Shown here piece after piece: positions 1 to 13,100 of a stretch of DNA of 64,000 nt; the first letter of the stretch is position 1; every line of letters begins with the position of its first letter. The DNA comes from Phoronis australis (lineage: Eukaryota; Phoronida; Phoronidae), in NCBI GenBank assembly GCA_002633005.1, contig NMRA01000003.1, positions 666,696 to 730,695 of the forward strand, given 5' to 3'. Made by a program: the position numbers and the translations under genes. The notes beneath the pieces are model-generated. The model was not told the origin of the DNA, did no database searches, and saw nothing but the letters and a program-made list of their open reading frames with translations.

Positions 1-987
1 ATTAACCATAATATCCGATAAAATGACCACTGACAGTGAATGCTTACACACCCTTACACCGAAAAATAACTGTCACGTACGCATCCAGCCACACGGCGAC
101 TAATATGGGCCTTACCGAGACAAATGTCGAATGTTTTTAGCACATGAGACCGGCAAGTGCTGAATGAAACATGCTCTGGTTTAGGCCTACTGCTTGTGCA
201 AATTTCTTTACTACACATCTAGTAGCTCGTTAAATTGCGTGGCTCTGGCCAAAAGACAGTCTCTGCTCTGGCAAATGAACTCTGGTGACACGCACGCACT
301 CGCTTACTCAATGCAGACAAACTTCAAAACAAACGTCACGTGACAACAACATGTGTGTTCGTCCAGACATTTTTCTCATGTTGCCGATCATACATTTAGA
401 TGGCATGATGTAGCACAGATTTGTACTTAAACCTGCTGTTACTCCTGACTTCATGGGAACTTAAAAATCTTAGGGGCGCTACTTGGAAAACTTAAGGAGG
501 ATTTCAGGTAATTTGCTAGAGTCAAAACTGTATTTTCATTCAAGCATTCAAGTCGCCATATCGACGATTGCGAGGGAGTCAGTCGGCCAGTTTTCGCCCT
601 GGGCACAATTTTCTGTAAAATGATGGTAATTTAGCAGCAAAGTTTGATAGCAATGCACCACGGTTTTGTAGTAAGTCTTTCATAGATTACACACACATCA
701 CATAGCGTAAATGTGATGGATCTTAGCTTCCGATTTCACCGGTTTCGGAGACCGGGTTTCAATGGCCTTGAATTATAAGCGCCCCCCCGAAACAAACTTT
801 TCTAAGCGCCCTGGGCAGTTATTACGGCGAATACGGTAATTCAACAAACATTGAACACTGAGTGTGAAAAATGTTCACTTCCCTCTTTGGCTATTGCTGT
901 TAAAATTGTTAATAGAATAATTGTTTCTAATATGCTGTATACTGATGGGCTATCAAAATGAAATCACTATCATCTATAGCGACTTAC
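1..987. other. Intron sequence, left edge
   Basis: No A-type cadherin exon or other coding stretch is seen. The donor of exon 59 at 986-987 means this should be intron of the cadherin gene. A C-run (gcgccccccc) at 780-788 is the only notable feature. Confidence 0.6.
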
Positions 988-1128
988 TCTAAATTCACTT
1001 CCGGTAAATGCATTGATAGCCTTTTTCAACTTAAGTTGATAGTCTGGTGAGATGAAGAAGTAGGTCATGTCATCAGTAAAGCCAGGTTGGGGAATTAGCT
1101 CCACTTTAACAATATCCTTGAATGGACT
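988..1128 (-). CDS. Cadherin exon 59 (B type): EC27 middle, last exon in window
   Basis: 141-nt phase-0 exon: SPFKDIVKVELIPQPGFTDD, MTYFFISPDYQLKLKKAINA. It ends at a GTAAGT donor, so at least one more exon lies left of the window. Confidence 0.9.
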
Positions 1129-4100
1129 CTGGAACAAAACATTATAACAGAGTAACACAAATCAACCTTTACAAAATAATACAAAATTTCTTTGGTCACT
1201 TGAAAATTAACTTAATATACATTACAGCTAAGTACACGTTCAAAATCATCCAAAAATAACAAAAAGTCACTGAAAATGATTTATGTGAGAAAGTTGAAAT
1301 GGCCAAAAAGCTACTCTTACATTTTTATCTTGGTCTGTGACGTTTATTTGTGTGACAAAGTGGTCTGCAGTTGCTGCTGATGGAACTTGACTGATTGATC
1401 CTGTAGTAACCACAGGAGGGTGAAGGTTACGGTTGACATTGACGGTGTAGGTGGCAGTAGCGGTCAGAGGTTGAGGGCCACCATCTTGGATGAACAACAC
1501 AACCTGTAATAGATGAACAATGGACTACCTGTGTAACGAAGTGTGTTTGAGTGGTGATAAACTTAAAATTAATGAAATTCATTGATTGCCAACTACATAG
1601 CAATGCTTTAAGGAATCAAAATCTAGGAACTTGTTTCAGTCAGATGACTGTAGAAATACAGCACATTGATTAGTTACAATCTCCTGAATTCTTCAAATGG
1701 AGCAAAGGTGTCCAGCATGCTGAGAATCAGAGCGATCTGCGATTTTTCAGGAAATCGCCGTTTTGTAGGACATTGCATTTAACAACACCATATACTGGCC
1801 TCGTGTATTTTCTAATGAGTTTTCCATATAGATTATGGCCATGGTAAAAACACTCACATTATATTTTGTTGCACGATCAGTACCAAGATCACGGATAAGT
1901 CGCACTTTGCGGCTAGCACAGTTGAAGTCAAAGAAGGCACTGGCTTGGTCATTCCCAATAACTGTTGGACATGTGACTGTGTTGAATGGAGCCTGCAACA
2001 AAGTATGTAAAGAGTAATGAACGCTGCAGAGGATAGCTACCAGTTGACCAATCTTCCTCAAGGGAACCACATCTGAGAAGACAGGTCTTGCCAAAAAAAG
2101 AACTACAGAATGAAGTACCAGCTATTTCATTCAAATTTGCTGTCACATTTTAACATCTTGTCATGCGTTGTCAATCTGGTTGCACTCGCCCTAATCCCCG
2201 ATGATCCTCATATAACATACAATATCTGACATCGATTACCAGGATTAGAGCATACGGCAGCAATTTCCCATGACTTCAAAACGATATGTTCTAATTTGTA
2301 AAGGATTCACAAATAAAAAAACACTGTAGCAGAGATAAATAAGATGCACTAAATAATGGGCAACAGTCCAATGTAACGTGCCCATATTTTGGGAACCAAT
2401 TTGATGCCTGTTACTCAGTGGAGAAAACTGGTTCTCAAAATTCGGGCACATTATATCTAACCATTGCCAAATAATAAATCTCTTCTACATAGCTGTAGAC
2501 ACACCAGCCAGTTTTGGCTATCTGGAAAGACAACATCATTTAACGGCAGCTACAATCAAACAAAGTTGTTACATTATCTACCTAGTCCTATCAAATGTCA
2601 TGAACAAGCCTCAAAATTTAAGGCCATTATTTTTATCATTCACTAAACATACATCAACGTCTGTGTCCGAAGTGGTAATTTGCAACTGATCCAAATCAGT
2701 GTTAGTGGCACGAGTCTCCAAAACGGTGGTCTCCCCAGAGATTGGGGAAAATGTGGGAGTTCTCAAGTTGCGGCCCACATTAACTGTGACCGTGGCTGTA
2801 TTGGCAGACGACAATCCTCCACTGTCTTTGGCAATAACATTCAGCTAAAATGAGTACAAACAAATGGTGAGACCAGGACCATAATAATCTATTGGAGATT
2901 CATAATTTAAAATAGTAAACACATCTGACAAAAAATTACCAGTCACATCATTCAGTCAATTATATTGGGAAGTTCAATATACAGGCTAATAAATACAGGA
3001 GATTAAGTACGAACATGAACTTAATAATAACTCGCTGGATTTTTTATGATTGCGAATAAAATATCTTGACATAAAAGAAAAAGAACACGCCGCGACACTA
3101 GATGTTGACAACTGATTGCAAGCATAGAGTAGAGATAAATTGAATGCATTCTACCTGGTACTGCGAAACTGTTAGTCTGTCAGGGTCCATGTAGAGAGAT
3201 TTTTTGACATAAATTTTCCCGTCCGGGAAGACACCAAAGTATTCTTTTGCCTTCGTATTACCACTCAGCTCATACGTAACAGCATTGAAAGGAGGCTAAA
3301 AACAAAATAAATTCATACATTAATATTTCATTTACAATTCAAACAAGCCTTTTTCATTCAATTGAGTTTAGAAATATGTCATTGTGAATCACTGTTTGCC
3401 TGTCCCTCTACAACAATGCATTCAATAATAGAGAGTAACGTTAGCATAAGGCCAGCATCTCGCATGCAAACATAAGACACAGTGCCACAGCTTGGTAATT
3501 TACCATACTTTTCACTTGTTACACACATAGTAACAGAGAGTCAGTAAAAAAAAAACTGTCTCCAAGATAACCATAAATTTGTATTTTAGGCAAAGGCAAC
3601 ATAAAAAACAATTGCTTTTCTGTTAAGTCGAGCTTGCATTTAAAAGTCAAACTCCGCAAATTTCTCTGGTTGATGTTAAGGCAAAATGGTTAATAAGAAA
3701 TGTGATATCCTTTAAAGCTTGGATGTGTTTGGGTTGCTTAGACATCACTCAGTGCTGAGACAGAGTCTTGTCACTGTAGTTGCTCAGCTGAAATTTTCAT
3801 AACAGACATTGTAGGCGTCGACTGCCAGATTTGGTTCTCAAAAGGAGAATGATAGCAATGCATAAACGGAATGCATAATGTATGCAGTGATGCATAAATC
3901 TGATACATCAGGTCAATGCCTAAGAATCATCGATTAAACTCAAATCAGGGGCCAGGGTCCAATCTCTGTTCTTGTAACTTGACTCAAAAATTGACCACTA
4001 GCAGGGCATGCTTAAAAAAATTACAAATTGGTCGTCGAGTCACGAAGTGTCCGAGTCTGAGTCGAGCATGGGTTCGGAGATTAAACCCTGGACTCAGGGG

Positions 4101-7100
4101 TCATAGTGAAAACTTTTCATTACATCATTACTTACAGGGTCAGAGTCGGTGGCAGTCACCGTCTTAATTGTAGCGTAGAGAGCTTGATTCTCCAGTATTC
4201 TGATCGTCTCTTGAGTGGTGGCGAATGAGGGTGGCGAGATGTTGGAGTTAACTCGAACACGAACCAGCGTAGTATCCTTTTTATATGGTGTTCCACCATC
4301 CCGAGCCTCAATTGTCAGCTGTAACACAAAGCATTCTCTCCTACAGGTGCAGTTGATAGCTAAAGCAACATCACTTTCGCAAATTTGTTTAGACGGCTGT
4401 AACCATACAGATCAACGAACCATCCATCAGATGCTAAGAAAACATAGAGAGTCAATTGTTTAATTTCAAGTCATAGAAAATAGCAGATGACGTAAACTGC
4501 ATATTAATACCATACAAGGAAAAGTAAGTACTTTAAAAAATGAACAAACTTTGCAATGCAACTTGCTTTTTACACTCAGATAACATAAATCTGCACGTGA
4601 TGCTTGGTACATAATCTGATGAAAAAGTCCATTGCACGTAATACTACCATACTGTCTGGTAGAATTCCTTTACACATAATATGATGATAGCAACTCTGGG
4701 TTGGTCTCAAACAACTTTACCTCATATTCAGCATCAGGTTGCTGAGGCAAAGTACTCTTCAAGAACACTTTTCCATTGGCACCATCCACACGGAAGTAGG
4801 TCACAGCTTTAGATGAACCAATTAGGTGATACGACACATCTCCAAATGGTGACTGCAAACAATATGTGAATGTGATAGAAAACATGCTCAAGTCAAAATG
4901 AGCAGATATATTACCATCATTCAAGCTACGTTATTGCTTTAATAATCGCCACATTTCTAAGGAAATATATCAAAGGAACACGCCAGTGTTACTGGTCAAA
5001 GATCCTTGCACCATGCAGTGGTACAATGTAAACAAACCAAGATGACGAAATCAGATGACAATATTCAAATGCCCTAATTTACCCTAAGCTTGTATTTAAA
5101 TACTCCGCTGACATGTCAATTCATTGTTTATACGTGTCATTGCTCGCACGCTTCGGAAATTAGTGAAAATCTCTGCAGTACTGACCTTTGTATCAGCATC
5201 AGTAGCAAGTACAGTTGTAAGTGAATTGACAAAGTCTGAGTGATCACGAGCGATGTTCACTGTAGCATACGGCTCATTCTGAAAGATCGGTGGATTAAGG
5301 TTCCTGACCACGTTCACCGTCACTAGCTGTTGTGAGGAGGCACGACCACCACCGTCTACGGCTCTCACGTTGAACTGGAAGAGATGAGCGAAACAAGATG
5401 TGAACGCAAACTACAAATGACGGATAGTAATAGTCGCCGCGGTAACGTGGGCAGGTGGTATCAAAAAACATAGCATGTCCAACATGGTTATACATGGTAG
5501 AGTATACACTAGGCATGCACTAGTTCAGCACTAGGTATGAAGTAGTAATGTATACACAAACTGTCTACTAGCAGCGTATACACTTAGTTAAAGGATAGAA
5601 AGTGACTAGAGTTCTCACCACAAGAATTTTACAACAACCCACAGAAGGAGACGAAAAGTCTCCGAGTTACTAGGAATATACGTAAATATTCAGCCCAGCA
5701 GACAAGTGTCATTCTCAATATAGTATGAAGTTACTGGATGGCTCATGACCTACATTTAGTTAAAGGTGAAAGGATATCAAATGACTTTAGTGTAACTCTT
5801 GAATAACCAAACCTGCTCAAACTATTTTGCACAAAATGACTTCCAAAATTGCCATTTCATATCAAATGTGGCCCAAAATACAATATAGCGACGTAACATA
5901 CCGTGTATGGTGTAACCGTGAGACCGTTGACAGAAGACTGAAGCTTGATATCTCCACTCGTAGCATCAATATAGAATGGAACATTAGGAGTGACCATTTC
6001 ATATTTTACACTGTTGTACGGCGTCTACAATAAATATACAAAGACATGTTATAGGGCTACAAGAAAATATCAATCACTTGTCCTTTTGCAAGATAAAAAT
6101 TCTCACGTACAGGTATTTGGATTTACTATTAAAGTATAACTGTTTCATAAAAACAATAAAAGTTACTGTTATACAGAATGGTTGCTATTCCCCTTAAAGT
6201 TATAAAGTTGTGGTAGAGGTAGAATTCTACAAAAACAATATTATACAAACCATAATAATTATAATAATAACTACAATAACAACAACAATACTAATTCCAG
6301 CTTTTCAAATTCATTTTTAAAGCCTGGCACAGAGAGTTGAACTAAAGCCATGACAATAGTCCTAGGCTTTGTATAGGCCAATTAGCTTTCATGATCGACA
6401 TTTGTCCCAAATGATTGATAAATGATATGTGAGTCGTTACCAGAGATGAAAAGGAGACTGAGGTAGGCGATATAAGGTCATTTATTATGACTAATACAAT
6501 TACAAGTAAATATGGTGAATATTGATAAGTAAAATAAAAAATCGTGCCCAGAGAGTTGAAGTACCCCCCAACACATAAGAAACCTTTGTGACATGCATGT
6601 TCTGCACGTATAAATAACAGATTTAAAAAACGATATGTTATGTGCAATGGCAACAAAAAATAAAGACTCTCGTACAATTTTAGACAATATCTTAATATCG
6701 AAGTGCTAATAAAATCCACAAGGGATGACAGTGACTTAAACAAAGCTAGTGTCCCCCCTTAAGGTAGGGGGCCCTTCAATGACGGTGTAGATTCAAATGA
6801 AATTGAGAATAACTACACCAAGGGTGTTGAGATCAGTGGCTGACTACGACATGGAATGGAACCCACACCACGACAGTTGTGTACCTAGCATGCTAAAGGG
6901 CACTATTGGTTTTACGGCCAAAACTACACTTTAGGTATTATTGCTGGATAGGGTAGACTTTTTGAAGTAATCAGTTTTGATCAGAGCCATAATAACATAC
7001 AACATGCTTTTGTAATGTTATTATAAATCCCAATTCTCACCGTTGACTGCCAGACATTTGCTCAAATCAAGGACAGTGACTTTATCAATTGACTAAATAC

Positions 7101-10100
7101 ACTCTGCTATTCATCGAGTGCCATTCAGCTCATAAATTGCAAATGTGAAAGTTTGCATTTCGAGTCAGTGCGAGGGCTGATTTCACATCATCATTTTTTA
7201 GCCTATCATGTCAATTTAACCACTAATTGGCTACTGAGCACCCACAACCTTTAATCTCTAAACTGGTCCTTACCCTCAAATCACCATCAGTAGCTTGAAC
7301 TTTGACCCCAATCAAACTGTTAACAGGCAGCGTTTCCATGATTTCCGTCACATAGTTAGTAGATGGGCCGGTTATCACAGGCTCTTTAAGGTTGCGGTTC
7401 ACGTTGACCGTAACAGTCGCAGTATCCTTCAGACCTCCACCATCAGTAGCCACAACAACCACCTGAGAATCAAAGTTGATGGAGTTACAGTATCCTCATT
7501 TGGAGATTATAACAACAGTGTTTCTATGATTTTTGTATGTTTCTTTCTGCTCACATTTCTATTGCATGAACAATGTCACCAAATATCGAACACAATTAAA
7601 AAGAAAATCACATGTTCTTAATTTCATGAGAAGCAATGAAGCCATTAGTAACTAGAAGCAAAATAATTAATGAAACCAGGAGGCAAGAATTTGTCCAAAA
7701 GTTGGATGCTATCCATTCCCCAACGTAAACATTCAGTGTAGCGATAAGCTTCTAGAAAATCTTACGTAATTTGGTAAGCACATATGCAACACAAAAACAT
7801 AATTGCTACTTGCGGTCAAATCACTAGCAAATCTGTCCGAAAGAGGGCAGGTATAATTCACACCTTATTGGATACCTGTCTGACAAATTTCATGGAAGCC
7901 CATACAGGGATTTGGAAGAAATTTATTAAAAAGAAAAAAATAAAACTGTCACTAGGGGGCAAGTCGAAAGTCAGATACGATGGAAAATGCACTTCAGATG
8001 CGTTTTTACAGGAACAAATGTGAGATTTTGTGGTGTTATTTGCAGGGATTTGCTGTCAAATATCAGATACCAAAAAACAGACTCGAAAACAGTAAAAATG
8101 GCCACCAGGTGGTGCCAAATACCTGAAATCCGTTCGAAAATGGGAGGATGGCATCATCTCATTAATAGATGCCTAACTGCCAAATTTTATGAAAATCCGT
8201 CGAGGACCTACGAAGATACAGAGTTAAGCGTAAAAAACTAAAATTGTCACTAAGGTGCACACCAGTAGTTAGAGAGGTCCGAAATTCGTTGTCGTCCGTC
8301 GTCAGCTTCACAGGAGCACACCTGCCAAATCTCATCAAGATCCTGTGAGGGGTTTAGGAGATACAGCTGTGGACGCTGGACGCCTGGACGCCCAGACAGA
8401 GATGACGGCAATATGGGACCACATATACATATGTGGGCTCATAAAAATTAACATCAAACTGGACGCTGTAATTCAGCAGTATTAAGACCTCATGACTAGA
8501 GGCATTACCTTATACTGGGTAGTGGCATCCTGACTGAGATCTCTGGCTAGTGTTATGGCACCACTCTTAGGGTCATCGAGTTTGAAGTACTGAACAGCAA
8601 CCCCCTCTCCAGAGATGGCATAGGTCACCTTATCATAGGGATCCTGAAGAAGACAGTTGTAGTGCAGACACTTGTAACTTAAAAGTAATGACCAGTCATT
8701 TAAGTAAAAGTGCTTTGAATTAATGTAGTTACTAGTAAGCATGGATTATATCATTTTAACTACAAAAATATTGTAGAACTATGTCCACAATTACTACCGT
8801 AGAACTATGTCGGTTGAAAATGAAAGTTAGCAAACATAAGAATTGGGCATCAACTAATTGTACAGTTATCACCTAGACCATAATTTGGCACATGTGCCTA
8901 TGTGCAGAGAATTTAATATTTGTGTAATTTGTTCCACGCTGGTTACTGCTATACGAGGATTTTCAACGCAATGCACTTTAAGAATCATGGCATAGTCTAG
9001 TCCATAAATAGGCACGTGCACTCAATTTCAGGGCAGCCAAAGAATAACTAAGGGTCACCTGGCCGTCTGTACTAAAATAATTAGTGACCCACACATTTGT
9101 CTGTAACTTTACTATATCCCTCACCTTAGTATCCGGGTCAGTGGCCAATACAGTAATGACTGGTGAGTTAGCTGTATTCTCACGGGTCATGGTGACTGGA
9201 CTGTAATTGGGGAATACCGGCGGACGGTTACGGATCACTGTTATTTCTATGGTCGCCGTATTTGTGGCCGTCTTCACATCTGGCTCTCCTTTGTCAGAGA
9301 CTTTGGCAAAGAACTATAGAGGAAGAGACATAACAAACTCATATTACAATACACTGAAGTCATCACCAGTTTTCCTATTAGTGTGTTATAACACCTAGTA
9401 ACAAAACACAGAATAACTTACAGCTAAAATGTAATAAGTTTATTATTGCACCTGTTTGAATTATTCGCTATTTCTCAATGTGATCATTAGACAAAGTATA
9501 CATTTCACTCAGTTTTAGAATAATAGGCACTTTGTTTAAACATAAAATTTGAAGACAATATAATTGTGAGGCGAGAGATGATTGATAAGTCATGATGCAT
9601 GCAATGCATATCACAGTGTGGGAAGGCAATGGCCAAGTTGTGAAGAACTAGGTTGAATCAAGCAAAACTGGCATTTGAGATGTGGTACTTAAGGTGATGT
9701 ACCAAACCTCACTTGAGTGACTTTTGCTTCTTTGAAAGTCCATCTCCTAGGTCAAAAGACCGAAGAGCCTGTATTTGAAGGAAGCTGTCAAGGAGTATTG
9801 ATGATAGTGATGCCCATCTTGATAGGGTTTGCCTTTCAAACATTTTTGGCAAAAAGTCAAAGTTTAGAAAATTGCATGTTGAACACTTGCTGATAAAAAT
9901 AGTTATGTTACCCTAGACTCAAATTCTGAATAGATATCACAATTTGTTGAAACAAATTACAGTAACAAGAGAAAAAACTTACTCTGAAGAAATTGGTCGT
10001 CTGACCAACTAAGTTAATTTTGTTGTAGACTTTACCATCAGAAGTGATATCAAATGCACTCGTGGCTGCTGTATTTAGTGGATCAGCAAAGGAGTAGACC

Positions 10101-13100
10101 AGCGAATTGTGTGGAGCCTGTAAATAGCAAAAAGGAACCAATCACACCATTAGTGACATTAAAATAATTACCATTATAGTAATTATAACACAAGAGATTA
10201 ATGATGTAATCTCATTGTATCAGTGCGAGAACAATATTGACATAAACCTACAGCTGATACCAGCTTCCAAGCATTACCATACCTAAGACATCTCAGAACA
10301 TCAGACCGTTAAAATCTGGCCCGATGTTTCCAAGAAATGACTTAGTATGTCAATTACGCCTTGGAATTTTGAAAACTAATCAAATTCACTATAAACTATG
10401 TTCTGATGTAAAAAAAAAACATAATTTTTTCGAGTACATATTTGCTGCTCCAAAACGTAATGTCCTTATCTTTTGTTAGAATCAAAACTGGTTATGACTA
10501 TTTCCTGAAATTCCCCTGACAACCAAATTGACTTGGTGACTGAAACTAATCTACCATGGGCCTAATCAGAAGCAGTAACGAACTCCCAGTTTTTCTCAAG
10601 CTAGAAGTCATTCTTTTTTAGGGAACAAGATGACACTGATTTTATAACAACAAGAGGTCTAAAACAAAAAAGGCAAAGTTCATTGCTAATTCAGGATCAC
10701 TCGATACTTCCACTACCCCTCAAAAAGAGAGACGTTTTTAAAGATATTTTCTATACTCTCCAATGCGATTCAGAATGGGCATTTCTGCACACATCTTGGG
10801 CTCTGCTATTCCGAATCCATGGGCGTAATAAAACAATTGTCTTCTACTTTCACTGACCTTGCATGTCAACCGATGTAATAGCACCCATGACTTACACCCA
10901 TCCCCAAAATCCAAAGCCACAATGCGGACTAGTTACCCCCCACCCCCAAAACGCAATGCTCCCATACGTCACCTTAGTATCGGCATCTGTAGCTAAGAGC
11001 TGGACAATTGTATCACCAATCGTGTGACTTTCAAGTATTTCTTCTTGATAAAGTGTCTTTGTCCATGTGGGAGTTGCACTATTTCGGTCAATTATGACAG
11101 TGACAGTAGCCGTGGAGACCCTAGGGGTTACACCATTGTCGCTCGCCACAATACGTAGCTGAAAGGAAAGATTTATGGGTAATGTTTCACTGTAATAAGA
11201 ATTATAAACATCCAACATTTATGAGGCTCAAGAATAACAATAAGCAAGAAACCATTTCAAGAAATAGAAGTTTGTAAACAAAAAAGACTTAGTAAATTTA
11301 TAAAGAAAAAACACAAACAATGTTTATTTTGTTAATTAACATGTATGCTTCTTAATAATATTAAAAACAAATCAATATCTCAAACTTCAATGAAATGAGA
11401 ACTCTTAAGTTTGACTAGAGATGATTACACATACAATATGCTTTGTATCCGTGTGAGTAGTCAGGTCACTCTTTACTGTGATCTCAGCAGTTCCGTCGTT
11501 GTTCGTATCAGCCACAGAGAAGTATGTAGGACCCAGGTTATCACCAGTCAGAGTGTATTTCAGAACATTGAATGGCGGCTGGAAGTGAAACAACATCATG
11601 ACTAAGGCTGTTATGTAACAATACACAGTGGCTAGGTTGCATTCACTTGTGAACACTCCGAAACATAAATTTAAAATAAACACAAAGACGTCTTGAATCA
11701 AGCAGGGCAGAAACCTTCGTCACTTTCCATACTTAGGCTCAACGAACAATTGCTTGGAATTTGGTGGGCTGGTGGACATTGCATCAAATGATACAAAGAC
11801 GATGAGACTGGTCAAAATAAAACTGAACATTTGTTGAAATTTTTGAGACTAAACCTAACCAAAAATTTATCCAGGAAAAAGTGGATGCTCGGCTCGATGT
11901 TAAAATGGCATCCATTCCTTTACATAGACGCGACTCAATCACATGTGTCTAGTCCCTTCATGTATATTCCAGGAATAGATAAGACGAATCCAATGTAACA
12001 CAACAAGCTGGTTAGAAACAGTCCCAGTTACCTGGTCGGCATCAGTAGCTTTAACAGTTCCAACCAAACTGTTGACGGCTTGAGTTTCAGGAATTCTGAA
12101 CAACTTGTTGGTGTCACCGCCAAAGTCCGGAGCAAACTTGTTGCGCTGAAGATTAAATGTTACTGTGGCATTTTGTAGAGCAGGTAGTGATGTTGGAGTC
12201 CCTCTATCCCTGGCTGAAATGGTGATCTGTAAGAATAAATTAAAACACATTATATTTATAAACAGGTATTACAAGAATGCAATTCAGCTTTAATGGTATG
12301 TCAAACTGTCAAACTATGAACAGCAACTACAAGTAATTTATATGTATCATCAAAGTTGGTAGACCACGGTGTGTATTTGAAATGTAGATGTTAGGCAAAA
12401 TCTATTTTTACTCAATCCGATATGCAAGTAATTTTTGTACTATAATAGTAACTTTCCAAATTTAGACAATCCTGCAGCTTCCTCCACTGAATCTTGGGCA
12501 TAAAACTGGTTCTCAAGTCATCTGCAACTCCTGTGACTAGACATGACGTTTCCTGTCATTGGTTTAGTCAAACGTAAGCACTATTTTCCACCATTTCTTA
12601 ATAATTGTGGTTGTATTTTATAAAAATGATTTCATAACAAAAATCATTGCACTTGAAAAAGCAGTGTTGTTATTTACTTAATAAAGGGCTTACCTGTATC
12701 TGATTAACACTGGACGGTAACCCATCAAGAGCTTTGACCAGGGATACATCCCCTGTGTTCTCGTTCACGTAGAAGTAGTTGGAGTAGGTGCTAGGGTTAA
12801 GACTGTACGACACGACATTGTGGGGAGCATACTTGTCCTTATCGGTAGCAGTAACAGTCTCCACTACGTCGCCTATACCCGTGTTCTCAGGTAATGTCTT
12901 AACGTAGCCTAAGGGGTTAAACTCGGGGTTTTGTAGATTTTTGTTGATCTTTACTTCTACATAAGTGATGCTAGCTTTGGAAGGCACACCGTTGTCATAG
13001 GCTCTAATCTGGAGCTGAAGATAAAGGATAATTTCAATTAAAAGTTGCCACAACCAAAACAAGAATTGTGTGCCAGGATCTATCGTAATTTATTTTTCTT

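Noticed and set aside
10690-10930. Possible homology to 20106-20365 (shared ctttcactgaccttgca and acaattg phrases)
   Set aside because: Similarity is patchy and short; perhaps an old dispersed repeat, but not enough to annotate.
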